NCBI RefSeq assembly: GCF_036785885.1
Contig: NC_092323.1
Location: 21,460,501-21,524,500, forward strand
From: Coffea arabica
Lineage: Eukaryota > Streptophyta > Magnoliopsida > Gentianales > Rubiaceae
DNA length: 64,000 nt
Reading direction: 5' to 3'
Under the pieces are notes generated by a model that did not search any database, was not told where the DNA came from, and saw only the letters and a program-made list of their open reading frames with translations. Positions 52,939-64,000 of this stretch are shown here, piece by piece. Position 1 is the first letter of the stretch; the number at the start of each line of letters is the position of its first letter. Both the position numbers and the translations under genes were made by a program.

Positions 52939-55098
52939 TATTGTATCTTCTATTCACTCTGAGATCAAATTTGTATAAACATTAGTTCAAGGTTTACAAC
53001 TTTCTCATGATATGAAAATGGTCAAATGTCGTCGGCAAGACACTTTAATTTTCCTGGCCTGGCCTGTGGATACATTAGGGGCCCTTTCCTGGGGCCTAAA
53101 GGGGTCAGCTTTTGTCTACTTTCGGCCGAAGTGCGTTTCCAAGTAAACGATGCCAAGTCTAGATGCTAAAGCAGTAAATGTTTCATAATACTTGCTGTTC
53201 ATTTTCGATACCCACAAAAACTGTAAATAGTTATAATTTTACCAGAATGAAAACGGCGCAGTCAAAACTGCTCATATTATATTAATATCACGAACTATTT
53301 TTTTCATCAATACCATCATTATCCTTGCCAATGCAAACTCAATTAGAAGTTTGAGGGCATCTAAAATTCCAGGTAACATTTGTTAAAAATCCATACAGAA
53401 ACTCACCCGACAAATCCTACCAATTTCGAGATATGATAAATTTTAACTGTGGTTCCCTTGTAAAAAGGTAAATTGATTGCTCTTTGACTACTGTATAGCA
53501 GGGCGGAAAAAGCCATAACAATTAGAGAACACAAACCGTCAAAACCTCTTTTTTTTTTTTTTTGGGCGTGCACGCTTGCTTTGTGGTCTTAGGCTACAAA
53601 ATAGGAAAATCTCATTTTGGAACCAATTTCGTTAGGATACTTCAACAAGTAAGAATACAGGTGTGTATACTCTAATTTACTCTGTTTGTTGAGAGCCATG
53701 AGGATTCTATATTTAGACGAATATTCGCTAAGTAGAAACATTCTCAAGATTGCAGTACCGAAAAAAAAAAAGGAAAACTGCATAAATAGGTCTCACTATT
53801 GATTTTGGGAGTTTTTCGAAGATAAAATATTTTTTAAATTAGTCCAAAATACAATAATGGACTAGGGATTTAGTGTATTTTACCTTTGAGATCGGATTTG
53901 TACCTTGACTAAACTTAGTCAAATATTGTGGGCGAGACTCTTTCTTCTTTTCCTTGTTGCAGCTTGCAAGACTCTTGTCGTCATCTATTGGTTGGAGACT
54001 TCAGGTCTGACTATAGGGATGGCATTTTGTGGGCAACCCGCCCCTATAATAATAATGATAGTAATTAATTATAAGTATTATATAATATATATATGAGTAT
54101 GTATATATAATATAATTAATGTAGAGCTGTTAAGTCAATCGAGTAGCTCGAAAGCTCGTTAGATCTCGACTCGTTAAGGCTCGAGCTCGACTCGTTAATT
54201 TTGCTTAACGAGTCGAGTTCGATCTCGAAACATGCTCGTTTAGTTAACGAGCCGAGTACTCGAGTAGCTCGTTAGAGCTCATTAATGAAGGGTATATTTG
54301 TCATTTTAGAAATGGATGAAAATGAAAAACAAGATTATTAAAGTGGAACGGAGGATGTCATCATACTATTAGAGCAGTATTAGTTATTCCCTCTTCCTAT
54401 AAGACAAAGGTCATTTTTCTTTTGTGATCGTCCTAAATTATGAACTTGTTAGTTTACCAATTTATTGCCGTGCCCACATTTAATGTACATCTTCATCAAT
54501 AAATATATTATTAATCATTCAAAGAGTAACAAATACATCACTAAAGCTAGTATTAGCGAAAAAATTACTTAGCAAAAAAGATTGCACAAAGCATACATTA
54601 AATTACATTTTCAATCTATATATAAAAAGAAAAGTTAGCCTTCACATATAGGTGTTCAGTGCATCCTGTCTGTATAACCAACTGGTCCATGGGCACGTAT
54701 GGATGGATGTTACGTATAAACGTTAGCATACTTAAATGATTTCATGACTGTGGTGGATGCAATGGAAAAGAGACATCTTGGTGTTTGCTTTACATGACGA
54801 GATTTTTTTTTTTATGAAAAATTAGGAGCATCAGATTTATTAGATAAATGAAGTCGAGAAAAAGTGAAAAATATAGAAACGTAATTTTTTTTTTTTTTGC
54901 ACATTATCAATGTATGCATGTGCAGTATTAAAATATCTTCTCTAAATAAGAGTGCAAGTAGCTCACAAAGCAATAACAAAGAGGAGGATAATGCAGAAGA
55001 TTGGCATATTAACCTAGTTGCTTCCAAGAAGTCCAGAAGGAGAAAAGGCTATAACATTATTGAAATGATGCAAACACGACAAGACGCCAAGGTAAATA
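52939..55098. other. NLR 5' flank and intergenic sequence
   Basis: This is the upstream side of the NLR gene. I see no strong TATA box within 100 bp. 53240-53480 is one copy of a diverged repeat whose partner is at 55970-56230. Small open frames here have no motif. Confidence 0.4.
54120..54295. repeat. GAGCTCG/ACGAGTC-rich palindromic repeat
   Basis: 'ctcgactcgttaa' (54186-54198) and 'ttaacgagtcgag' (54205-54217) form a perfect 13-bp inverted repeat with a 6-nt loop. Further ctcgttaa and gctcgag words lie on each side. This resembles a dispersed plant repeat I have seen before, but I cannot name it. Confidence 0.65.
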
Positions 55099-55349
55099 GG
55101 CTCTGTTTGGATTCTTCAATTTTTCAAAAACTAGTTTTTTAAATATTATAAAAATTTTTAAAAAGTACTTTAAAAAGTAGTCTAAATTTTTTTTAATATT
55201 CAAAAAATATTCCAAAATATATTTTAAAAATTCTACTACTCTTAAATATTTCGAAATATTTTCTAAAAAATCCCAAAATATACTCTAAAAACTCTGATAT
55301 AGTAAATTTTTTCAAAATACTCCCAAAAATAGCTAATCCAAATGGGCAC
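55099..55349. mobile_element. Small MITE with tgtttggatt ends
   Basis: The left end ggctctgtttggatt and the reversed right end gtgcccatttggatt are matching terminal inverted repeats. The interior is AT-rich with repeated 'aaaatattccaaaatatatt'-type words. It is about 250 bp with no coding capacity. Confidence 0.6.
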
Positions 55350-55969
55350 ATAATGCCTTGGCCATTTACCCAGTCCACTAGTAGATATTAAGCAAAAACC
55401 CATTAGAAAAATGTATTATTTGTTTTGCTATTTACCCGAAGGAAATTCTAGCCACGTATCTCCTTTGAGGATAAGAGGATGGAATTAATTTAGTTACAAA
55501 GGGACGAGTACAAGGTACGTAGATGTTCAGTTGGACGCTTATCTTTTTTTTTTTTTTTGGTTTTTAAAAATCAAAGAACACATAAACCAGAAAAGAATTT
55601 CAAGCCTTGTCCTTTTTTTTTTTGTGGTTGAGGAGGCACTAGTCATTGTAGTATTTGCAGAAACAAAAGTCGGTACATCTGTCCATGTTGAAGACTGACG
55701 GTGCATAAAAAATATCGTATGTACATACGTTGACAATGCATAAAAACATTACCCGTAAAGAATGACACACTTTTTTGTGTGAATTTGTTCACACTTTATT
55801 TGTAAAGAAATGATTTTTGTAGCTGCAATACAGAAACTTTATCTGCATGTGGGTTGTTTCAAATCCATTTCTAAACATTTTTTCAATAGAGACACATAGC
55901 ATATTTGCCCTGCATAGGTCTCCAAGGGATCCATTATTAAGGCATAAACGGTCCATAAAATTTACCATG
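55350..55969. other. Intergenic sequence, no gene recognised
   Basis: AT-rich with T homopolymers at 55543 and 55612. Nothing can be supported. Confidence 0.4.
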
Positions 55970-56230
55970 TGAACGCCACATTCAAAACTGCTCACACTAA
56001 TATCTTAAAGCATTTTTCCAAAATACCATCATCATCCTTGTCAACACCAACTTAATTTGGAGTTTAAGAGCACCTAAAATCAAGACATATAACTCTGATA
56101 AACTGTACCCATTGGAACTATAATTATTCATGTAACAGTTCTTAAAAAATTCAAATACGAACTCACTAGACAACTTAGCAATAAAATAAAATTTTAACTG
56201 TAATTTTCTTGTCAAAAGGTATCGCTAAAA
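55970..56230. repeat. Diverged copy of the 53240-53480 repeat
   Basis: Shared phrases include 'tcaaaactgctca', 'aataccatcat', 'atcctt(g)', 'aactcac(c/t)' and 'aaattttaactgt' followed by 'cttgt'. The copies share order and orientation 2.7 kb apart but carry many differences. Confidence 0.6.
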
Positions 56231-58011
56231 TCATCTTTGCGACAAGAGCTTGCCTAGTAAACTAACAATTATCTATCAAAAAAAAATTATGAAAAAAACA
56301 CCGCAACTAAATCCAAGATATTATCCCGACATTGAATTTTTCAGCTGTAAATATAAAAACTGACGAAATAAAACACCCTTTAAAAAAATATTGCCCATCA
56401 TCTTAAATATTTGGGAGAATTTAGGATATGGAAAACCGCAAGGATCAATATTCAAAATGGCGTGCAACTTTTCAAAAGTTCATAAAGTGGGAATAAGATT
56501 CAAAAATGGCGTGCAGCTGTTCAACCAATATTAAATGTAATAAGATTCGGCTTAAATTACATATCAAAATGTCCAGGTGGAAAAACTCATTATTGAGTTT
56601 CTACCAAAATGAATTCCTTCGCCCTTTTCCCTCAGTCACCAACTTTTAACTTATTCCAATAAACCAGATACGCATTCACAGTTAGCAAACAGACAGACAC
56701 ATGCACGATTACCTGAACAAAATTTCGCAGCAAGTACCGTGTAAAATTCCAAAAAACGTTACTATCAAGAACAACCGCTGAGATTCTAACCAAAAAGAGT
56801 GAAAAAAAAAAAATGGGAAGATGCATAGGATAGCAAGCCAAAATATGCAAGGAGAAATAGATCAAAATGAATAACTTTATTTCCCCTTTCTAATAATTGT
56901 TCAAAAAGAGGTCAAAGGCTTAATAAGTAATCCTTCATCCTGCAAAGTAATTTAAAATAATTCCAAAGCATGGCTTTTGCAGGATGAAAAACTGATCATC
57001 CTCATAGTTTTAGAAGTCATAACCTCATGTAGCAGCCCCTCCCTCAAAATACGAATGCTTTTGAAAATGCACAGCCCTTCCAAGACATTAAGTTCAGAAA
57101 TGCACAGTCCTTTCAAGACATTAAGTTTACCACATTCAGAAACAGTTCATGCTAACAACTATAAGTATATATCTAAATGAAACTCAAGCATGTTTAGAAG
57201 ACTTTAATTCCAGAAAATTCTAACACTAAATAAAAAATGCACAAAAAATAAGACTTGCAGAACATCAAAACATACAAGGAGTACGTAGCTATTGTATTAG
57301 AGTATTGCTGTGTAGATATTTACATGGCAAGAAAACCTATAAATAACCAAATTCACAAATATGAATTTAAATTTGTATCAGAACACGACAAAAAAATCTA
57401 CTCAAATTGAAATTACTGAAGTAGTGGATTTCCCAACTAAAAATTAGCATCAGATTCTTACGAAATCAGCAAGGAGATAATAGTAATGTTATGCATACCT
57501 ACAAGGTTGCAATTCAGGAAGAAGCCACCTATAACTCCATCAAGGTTATCTCGCCAAAATATAGCCTCTTAAATATTAGCTCAAAACCCGAAAAATGAAC
57601 TAATCGGACATCATTTATCATCAAAATCCAAATGAGATGAAAATAAGATGTCCTGTGTTTTCTATTGCCTATAAACCCCAACGCAAAAGATGCTTTCGTT
57701 TGAAATCCTAGTTTCTTGCCAAACCATAAAATAAAATTCCCAAATAAAGTAAGCAAATGGCCTAAACAAAAAAGAAATCAAATGTAAAGAATAGCTTTGA
57801 TGGAAAACAAATTAAAAGGGGAAGCAGCGAGAGTTGAGAGTTCTCAATAAAGAGAAATGAGAGAGAGGCTTGCAAATTTTGAGAAAAAAGGGATAGAAAA
57901 TAAGTGTAATCCAATAATCAGATACCGAAAGGGTACACGGCCCAAAAATCTAAAGGCTGAGAGAGATCCATTAGAAAAAATATTGACCATGGTCAATAAA
58001 TAGCACAAAAG
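56231..58011. other. Intergenic sequence, no gene recognised
   Basis: AT-rich. 'gcacag(c/t)cctttcaagaca(tt)aag' style words repeat at about 57069 and 57101. The region near 57830-57900 has purine-rich 'gagagaggct' text like a 5' leader, but no frame follows. Confidence 0.4.
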
Positions 58012-59007
58012 CAATGTTTTAAAAATCGGATTGTTAATTGAACCGGTGAAGTGTAAGGGTCGAGATTCAATCGGTTGGACCGGTTCAACTCCGGTTCAAT
58101 GAATTTTTTAAAAATAATTTATATAAATATATATATGCACAAAATAAGACATGTAATGGACTAATTTAATACTTTATATGATGAAAAGTTTACAAATTTT
58201 TAATAACTTTGATTTTTAAAAATAAATTTTTTAAATTATAAGTTAAAACAAATAAATTTCATCTCAATTTCAATTATATCTAAATCCAACCCAAAAATAT
58301 CACAATATTTTGAAATTATACAAAATTCACGTCTATGAGAATTTAGACATTGTGAACTTAAATTTTAATTTACGTTTTGGGATTTAGATATTGCAATTTA
58401 AAAAAGGAAGTTTGGAATTCGAAGGAAGTCAAGAGAATCGAAAATAGAAATGTAAACTTGATAAGAAACAAAAAATGAGATAAAAGTGAGTGGTTGTGGC
58501 ATTAAATAATTTGGGTTAAAGAAAAATAATTCTTTTTTAACTTTTTTCAATTTAATGGACAAAAACAAAATTAAAAGATGGAAGAAAATATCAATAAATT
58601 AAAAATAAAGAGGTTTGATTAAAAAAGGAGTGACAAAAGAAAAGAGGAGAGAGAGAGAGAGTTGAAGATTAAAAAGAAAGAGCCATGAGAGGATGGAATT
58701 TTGTAAGAAAAATAGAAAAAAGAAATATGAGTGTTTGTTTTATATAAATAAGTTATTAAAAAAAATTAATAAGATGTGATAGTGCAATGGTTAATACATT
58801 GGTCTTCTATTACAAATGTCTTGAGTTTGAATCTTGATATTTGCATTTTGCAAAACTTTTTTTAAAAAAAAAGGGAGGGGGAGGAAGTTGAAAACTGAAA
58901 ATTACCGATTCAATCTGATTCGACGATTTTCACGGTTCGACCGAATTTTGATTGATTTTTTGACAAAGTCGCGAACAGGCCAGTCCGATCCGATTTCCAA
59001 AACAGTG
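58012..59007 (+). mobile_element. hAT-type MITE, second full copy
   Basis: It is co-linear with the copy at 17395-18440 over its whole length, with many point differences and a few deletions (996 against 1046 bp). The left end is caatgttttaaaaatcggat; the right end, reversed, is cactgttttggaaatcgg. The flanks cacaaaag (58004-58011) and cataaaag (59008-59015) are an 8-bp target duplication with one mismatch. It keeps the A-box-like tagtgcaatgg (58780-58790) and B-box-like gagtttgaatc (58823-58833) at the same spacing. Confidence 0.88.
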
Positions 59008-59883
59008 CATAAAAGTGGCTGATTTTGTAGACAAGCATGTCAACTTTGAAAGGCATGTATGATTTTGATGGACTAGAAGTACGCCTAAAAGTTGGAGAAA
59101 GATAGAATTGGAAGGAAATGCATGGTCGTCTACTATGACTGTCAACCACTGAGTTTACCTCAATAGCCACCAGGAGGGATTTAAGGCAAAAAAAATCTAA
59201 GAATAATGTTATAATATTCCTTTGATCTAGCCTGATCCTTGACACATAAGTCTCCTTAAGCTTCCATTCTCTGTAAATTAAGATAAAATAAATTATATAA
59301 TTATTATCATTGTCGAAGAAAAAAAAAATTCTACGACTGTCAGAAGCAATCTCTGACTCTCTTGATTTCTCTTACAACAAGTAGCGGGCTCCATTGTTAA
59401 AAGCTTCTTGATGTCATTTGATGGGTCAAATGTCGAGTGACCCTACTGGAGAAAAATCTCTCCATTCTAGCTGTCACGTGTCAAGTAATAAGGGTTGCTA
59501 TAGTGAAAGAGGACCTTTATTTATCGAGTAGGTAGACTAGGGGGTTATCGGCTGTGCTAAGCACAACCTAGGCCCCCTATAATCTGTTAGCAAATAATAA
59601 CCAATCAAGTATGTAGCTAAGAATATGAGACTAAACAAAACATCACCAATCATTAGTATTGCAACAGATAAAAGAAGATGACAAAAGGTTGACAAGTAGT
59701 TTCATAAATAGCTTAACATCTTCAAATATAAAGTGCAATCATAGGCTGCAATTACAAAAGATCACATATTGAGATCCATTAAGGTGCACAAAAGAACAAT
59801 TTCTTAATGGATGTCAATATTAATGCAGCTGTAAAGTGTTTTAACATTAGCAAAATGAAGAATTCAAAAGGCTTCAAGGAAGT
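59008..59883. other. Downstream flank of the RPA-like gene
   Basis: No gene recognised. This is the likely 3' UTR and downstream region of the RPA-like gene on its right. An open frame at 58910-59245 on the minus strand overlaps the MITE end and has no motif. Confidence 0.4.
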
Positions 59884-62800
59884 TCAGAGTTCATCGTCAC
59901 GCTGCTTCTTCAAGGGACTTCCAAGTGCATTGGTGGACAGCAAGGTAGGTGTATTAGCTTCAGCAGAATCCAAACCAATTCCAGGAGGCACAGTTCCAAA
60001 AACCAAGGCCCTCTTTGATGTTGTCACTGCAGGCGGCAGTTCATTTGCAGCAGTAGATGATTCAGCAATGGCATCAAGGATCTTTTTGGTTGATGGACTG
60101 AAAAATTCAGTCTTCTTGGTAGGCTGCAGGACAGTAGCTTGCTGGTCTGGAATTATTTCATTGGCTTCTGCAGTTGTGATGACCATTGGAATGTGAGCTG
60201 ATTCCTCAGCAGTGTATGCCTTGACAATATTATACTTGCCTTCCTTCTGGCCTTGATAATCTGACTCATAGTAGCGAATGAAACACACAATTGCATGCTT
60301 TTCAAGTGCAGATGCTAGTTCAGCAGAAAAGTTAAGCTCCTGAATTTTTTTTGTTTTAAAGTATAAATAATTAGCAATGATATTTAAATTCTGAGTAACT
60401 TCATGCTGTATAAATAGAACTGGATCCAGGCATAAGTTATGGAAGGAAACAAAACATATTATACCGAAGAGATTATGTTACTATCATAACACTTTTACGT
60501 GGAAAGAGCAGCATTGATACCAAAGAAAAGAAGCGTAAGAATCAGATTATTCGATAGTTATTACCATTAGAGCTCAATGAACTAAATAAGACTCTTTTTT
60601 TTTTTTTTTGTATTCGGGTAAAGGCCTAAGAAGGCTGAATTTTTTTGAGTTCATTTGGCGCATTAATATAGACCAGGAAAAACAACAAAGGAGAGATGTT
60701 CCAGGTGTTGTATGAACAGAAAGTCACTTGGTGAGAAGAAGGCAGAACTATTTGACTGATTATCTGGATGAAAACGAAATCTACCAAAGTGTGGTTTATT
60801 TTTAGCAGGGGTGGATGATCAGACAGCTGAGAAGCTATAAAATACTTGGGAGCTGGGACTGCCATTGATCTCCACTAAGTTCAAATTCGAATGCAGTTGT
60901 TATAATCAGTTTTGAGTGGCATATATGTTAATTGGGCAAGCGTGTTCATACTCCTTAGTAGTTTTTTTTTTTTTCCTATGGTCTGGAGAGATTTAGGATA
61001 ATTTTATAGCTAGATAAAAATGGTCAGATATTTAGGGGTGAGATGGATCCGCTCTGTCATGGTAAACAAATGTAGCTTCTGGGACCTTAGAATCTCTACC
61101 TAGTGCTTCTGGATATGGAGGAATATCCTTTAGCTCAGACATTTGTACAACTCCTGATTAGTTTCGATATTGGTGACGGGAAGAGCATCTCATTCTGGTT
61201 TGATAACTGGTTTCCTTGGTAAAGGCTATCTAGAAAATTAAGGCTATCTAAGCTATCCAGAGTGGTTGATTTGATACAGGAATTGGACTACTGGGAGAAG
61301 GTTTTGAGCTCAGGTGTGAGAGTGCAAACAGTGTTCCAACTCTAACTGCATTCTCATGTATAGGCAGGACTTTGTAAGGTGGAATGTGTTAAATTAGCCT
61401 CACACAACAGTAAGTATTTGACAGTTTGTGGCTTCAGTAACTAATAGAAAAGGCTACAAGCATGAAAGTTCAAATTAGCAGGCAAACCAACTGGCTGAGC
61501 ATCACAGACAAAAAACAACCAAAAAAATGGAAAACAAAGATGAAAGTGGCAATTCCATATAGGAAATTATAATTGACAGCAGAAATATAGGCACATGAAG
61601 TTCATTGCAGCAGAAATATAGGCAGAAGATTGTTAGCTCACCTCAGTATGAGCTTCCCAGAATTGAAGTGCTGTAAATGGGATAAGCTTTTCAGCATCAA
61701 GGCCAAAGATAACGGTATTTATGGAGCCCGTACCATCATCAACAGCAATCCCAACTCGGGTCCTATTACATATTGGAAATAAAATATTATATTCTAATTC
61801 ATTACAAGAGAGGGAAAGTTAATTCGGTAATTACCTTGCTATAACTTTGCTCTCTTCTTTGCAAGATGAGCATCTCATAACCCATCCTACGTCAACATTG
61901 ATAGCCTTTTGGCAGTTCTCACATGCTTCAAACCAGAATTTTTGTTGTCCAGGGGACAAGCTGATTTTGCCGGTTATCCAAGCTGTTTTCACCTAATAGA
62001 TGTTTTTGTAAACAGAAAGAAGAACATATGAGTTTTGCATTATTTTGGATGGGTAAAAGATATAAATCAGGTCATAAACGAAAAAAGAAGATACATCTTT
62101 GAGTGTGTTGAGTGCATTGGCTACACTGATGATGTCTTTAGAACTTGGAGGTGGCAGCAGCTTAGATGAATCTTTGTATGCCATTTGTTGTATCAATTCT
62201 GCAATTTCTTCTTTATTTGCATTATACCTATCCAAGAAATGAATGCAACGGACAATAATTTATCAAAAGGATCTAGAAAAGTTTAAGTAAAATGATCAAA
62301 GAACATGCGTACCAATCTTTGAGTGCATTTGCTTCAGAAGTGGGAGGATTAATCAGAAGGCCACTCCCAGGCTTGGTTGTCAGGGATAAGTCTAAGAGTA
62401 AAAGCAATAATTTTCATTAAGTAATAGAGCAATTTAAAAGACAGTGATAGGCTGAGTTATTGTAACTGGATGACTATCATTGAAGTATAAGCTGTTAAAA
62501 GTATATTAACTTCACTTACAATTAAAAGTTGTGATTTTCAGCTTCATGCCAATGATAACGTTGGCATTCCCAATACTGTTTGCAAGCTGTGTTCCCTGAT
62601 TTTGTTCGAACTCATTCCAAAGAGTAAGAAGCATTGGCTTTTTCCTTTACAAAGAAGAGGAAAAACAGGGGAAAATGTGAATGGAACAATTTTATGCATT
62701 GAATAGGAATATGAAAAGTAAGGTCTATATAACTAACTCTTCATTCACAACAATGAAGTCTCTTGTTGTACACCCGTTATTCTGTTCCTTTGTCGCAAAT

Positions 62801-63199
62801 GCAGTGACAACAACAGCTTGTAAATCTTAGTACAAACCAAAAGAGAAGAGGTTAGATGTGTTTGAATAGCTAAAGAAAATATGAAAATGAATTTATATTT
62901 CAATTAGTAAAGCATAGATATAACTTACTCTGAACATTCTCTGTGTCTGCGAACCTAAAAAGGTCTTCAAATTTGGTGAATTCAAAAGTGCATGGTAGCA
63001 GTGGTGGATTTGGTTCGACATACTCTTCAACTAATGTCTTGTTATGAAGCACCCATGAGAACTGATAGTCACTAACTTTATACTTTGCATCCTGTTTTTT
63101 GACAGTCCCACCAGTAATATAGTATCGCTTGAATGGTTGAAGCAGATTAGAAAAATAGCGAATGTCATTTCCATAAATGACAGCTGAAACCAGAGTCCC
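59884..63199 (-). CDS. RPA large-subunit-like protein, 5' end outside window
   Basis: Related to the single-stranded DNA-binding subunit RPA70 (replication, repair or recombination, in the nucleus). Exons, in transcription order: 63199-62929, 62825-62738, 62644-62520, 62391-62313, 62227-62095, 61992-61835, 61762-61642 and 60339-59884. They total 1431 nt, all in phase, giving 476 aa plus stop. Every intron is GT-AG. The part seen begins in an OB fold (GTLVSAVIYGNDIRYFSNLL). A second OB-type segment follows (LQAVVVTAFATKEQ, then KKPMLLTLWNEFEQNQGTQL). Next is the C-terminal DBD-C zinc ribbon CENCQ...CSSCK, a C-x2-C-x13-C-x2-C. A low-complexity Thr/Ala/Pro tail ends SPLKKQRDDEL, a possible nuclear signal. 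The upstream exon would be expected to end at phase 0, but I do not find it before 64000. It is shorter than canonical RPA70 and fits the short plant RPA1-like family. Confidence 0.88.
60860..61345 (+). pseudogene. LINE reverse transcriptase remnant in an RPA-like intron
   Basis: It lies in the 1.3-kb last intron, opposite to the host gene. SVLSGIYVNWASVF (about 60911-60950) matches the 'L.GIQ.YW.S.F.LP' motif near the end of plant LINE reverse transcriptases. IGDGKSISFWFDNWFPW (about 61170-61218) is the typical 'GDG..I.FW.D.W.P' block that follows. Stops and frame changes lie between. It is a short dead fragment. Confidence 0.75.
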
Positions 63200-64000
63200 C
63201 TGTTCGTAGAAAGAACCAAGATGAGCAATATTAACCAAAAGGCTGAAGTAGAACACTTAAGGTAAGAAACATACAACAGCAAGTATCCAGGGGTTTTTTT
63301 TTTTTTTTAAGGAGGAAGAGGGGGAAGAAAACATATAACAGCAATGTTTGAGTTGGAAGAAGCAAACCACTAAGAATAACCAGAGACATTTATGAAGCAA
63401 AATGGTAGAAAAATGAGAACAGAATTTGACAAGAGACTGCTATCAATTAATGTTATCAACAGACTGCCATGCTTTGCCTCAATTCTCTATAAAGGGAAAG
63501 AAAGTATTTCAGATACAGGGATATGTAACAGGAGAAAACGTGGGACTCTTCGAAAGAATCGAAGCAGAAAAAATCTAAACGCTTTCTGTATAGATACTTT
63601 AGCAGCTATTGGTCACGTTAGTAGCAGGATTTTTTTGAGATTCTTTTCCTTCTTGAAAATTTCAAGAAGTTCTCTGTACTTCGTAAGTCCAGAGGAGTAA
63701 AATTGGGAACAGGTAAACTTCTGTATTTTGTTTTAGTCATTGAACGCACATTGAGGCACTCAAATGCATCTAAGCTGTAACATTTTCAAATCACTATATA
63801 TGATCTCCCATAGAGAAAGTTATACTGATTAGGCATATATCATTGGTTAATAACAAGTCTTGGAATATTATAGGGTAGAATCATGTAAGTTAAATCAGAA
63901 TTTTACTATAGTCAATTGGCCTGAAATGAAATTGCACAGAGGATGATTAATGATCTGGACATGTTGATGATTTAGGAAATGTTAAATTGCCAAGATTAGT
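63200..64000. other. Probable intron of the RPA-like gene
   Basis: A polypyrimidine-type acceptor (ACGAACAG on the minus strand) precedes the exon at 63199. The rest to the window edge shows no further exon of the RPA-like gene. A basic, hydrophobic-ended open frame of 102 codons on the plus strand (63392-63700) is not recognised. Confidence 0.45.

Noticed and set aside
59807..60196. 129-codon plus-strand frame
   Set aside because: It is the mirror of the last exon of the RPA-like gene, which has splice and domain support.

Overview
This window is nuclear DNA from a flowering plant. Genes are split by GT-AG introns, the intergenic sequence is AT-rich, there are many plant-type transposable elements, and one piece is plastid-derived. 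An R1-type NLR (late blight resistance R1 family) together with a long gag-only LTR retrotransposon points to an asterid eudicot. I cannot name the species.

Three host genes are supported, all on the minus strand. (1) An RRP15-like ribosomal RNA processing protein at 7173-14341 is built from nine coding exons. These include a 12-nt first coding segment and a 20-nt micro-exon, and all splice phases close on a 345-aa protein. (2) A single-exon R1-type coiled-coil NLR of 1286 aa lies at 49078-52938, with all main NB-ARC motifs and an unusual acidic, repeat-encoded C-terminal tail. (3) A replication protein A large-subunit-like gene at 59884-63199 has eight 3' exons in the window; its 5' end lies beyond position 64000. 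Gene remnants are a chloroplast rpl14 fragment (4454-4631), a CDKG/PITSLRE-type kinase fragment with introns kept (15475-15888), and a PIF/Harbinger transposase fragment inside the last RRP15 intron (7432-7667).

Mobile DNA makes up most of the rest. 0-6 kb is AT-rich and repeat-like. 15-18.4 kb holds hAT-type MITEs of a GGTTCAACCGG-rich family, with a third copy at 58.0-59.0 kb. 21.9-29.8 kb is a very young, complete LTR element (two 1362-bp LTRs with five differences, TSD GTAAG). It lacks polymerase genes and keeps only a Gag-like zinc-knuckle reading frame, so it is a non-autonomous, TR-GAG-like element. 32.8-33.5 kb is another MITE. 34.1-39.8 kb is an older, complete but inactivated Ty1/copia element (TSD TCTTT). 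40.0-40.25 kb is a foldback with ~100-bp arms, followed by a LINE 3' remnant on the minus strand. 43-48.6 kb holds tRNA-derived SINEs, two with clear target duplications, and a diverged tandem array next to the NLR. A second LINE remnant sits in the last intron of the RPA-like gene.

The genes do not form a pathway; each stands alone. Exon boundaries come from reading splice sites and frame by eye. Family assignments come from motifs recalled from memory and were not checked by database search.
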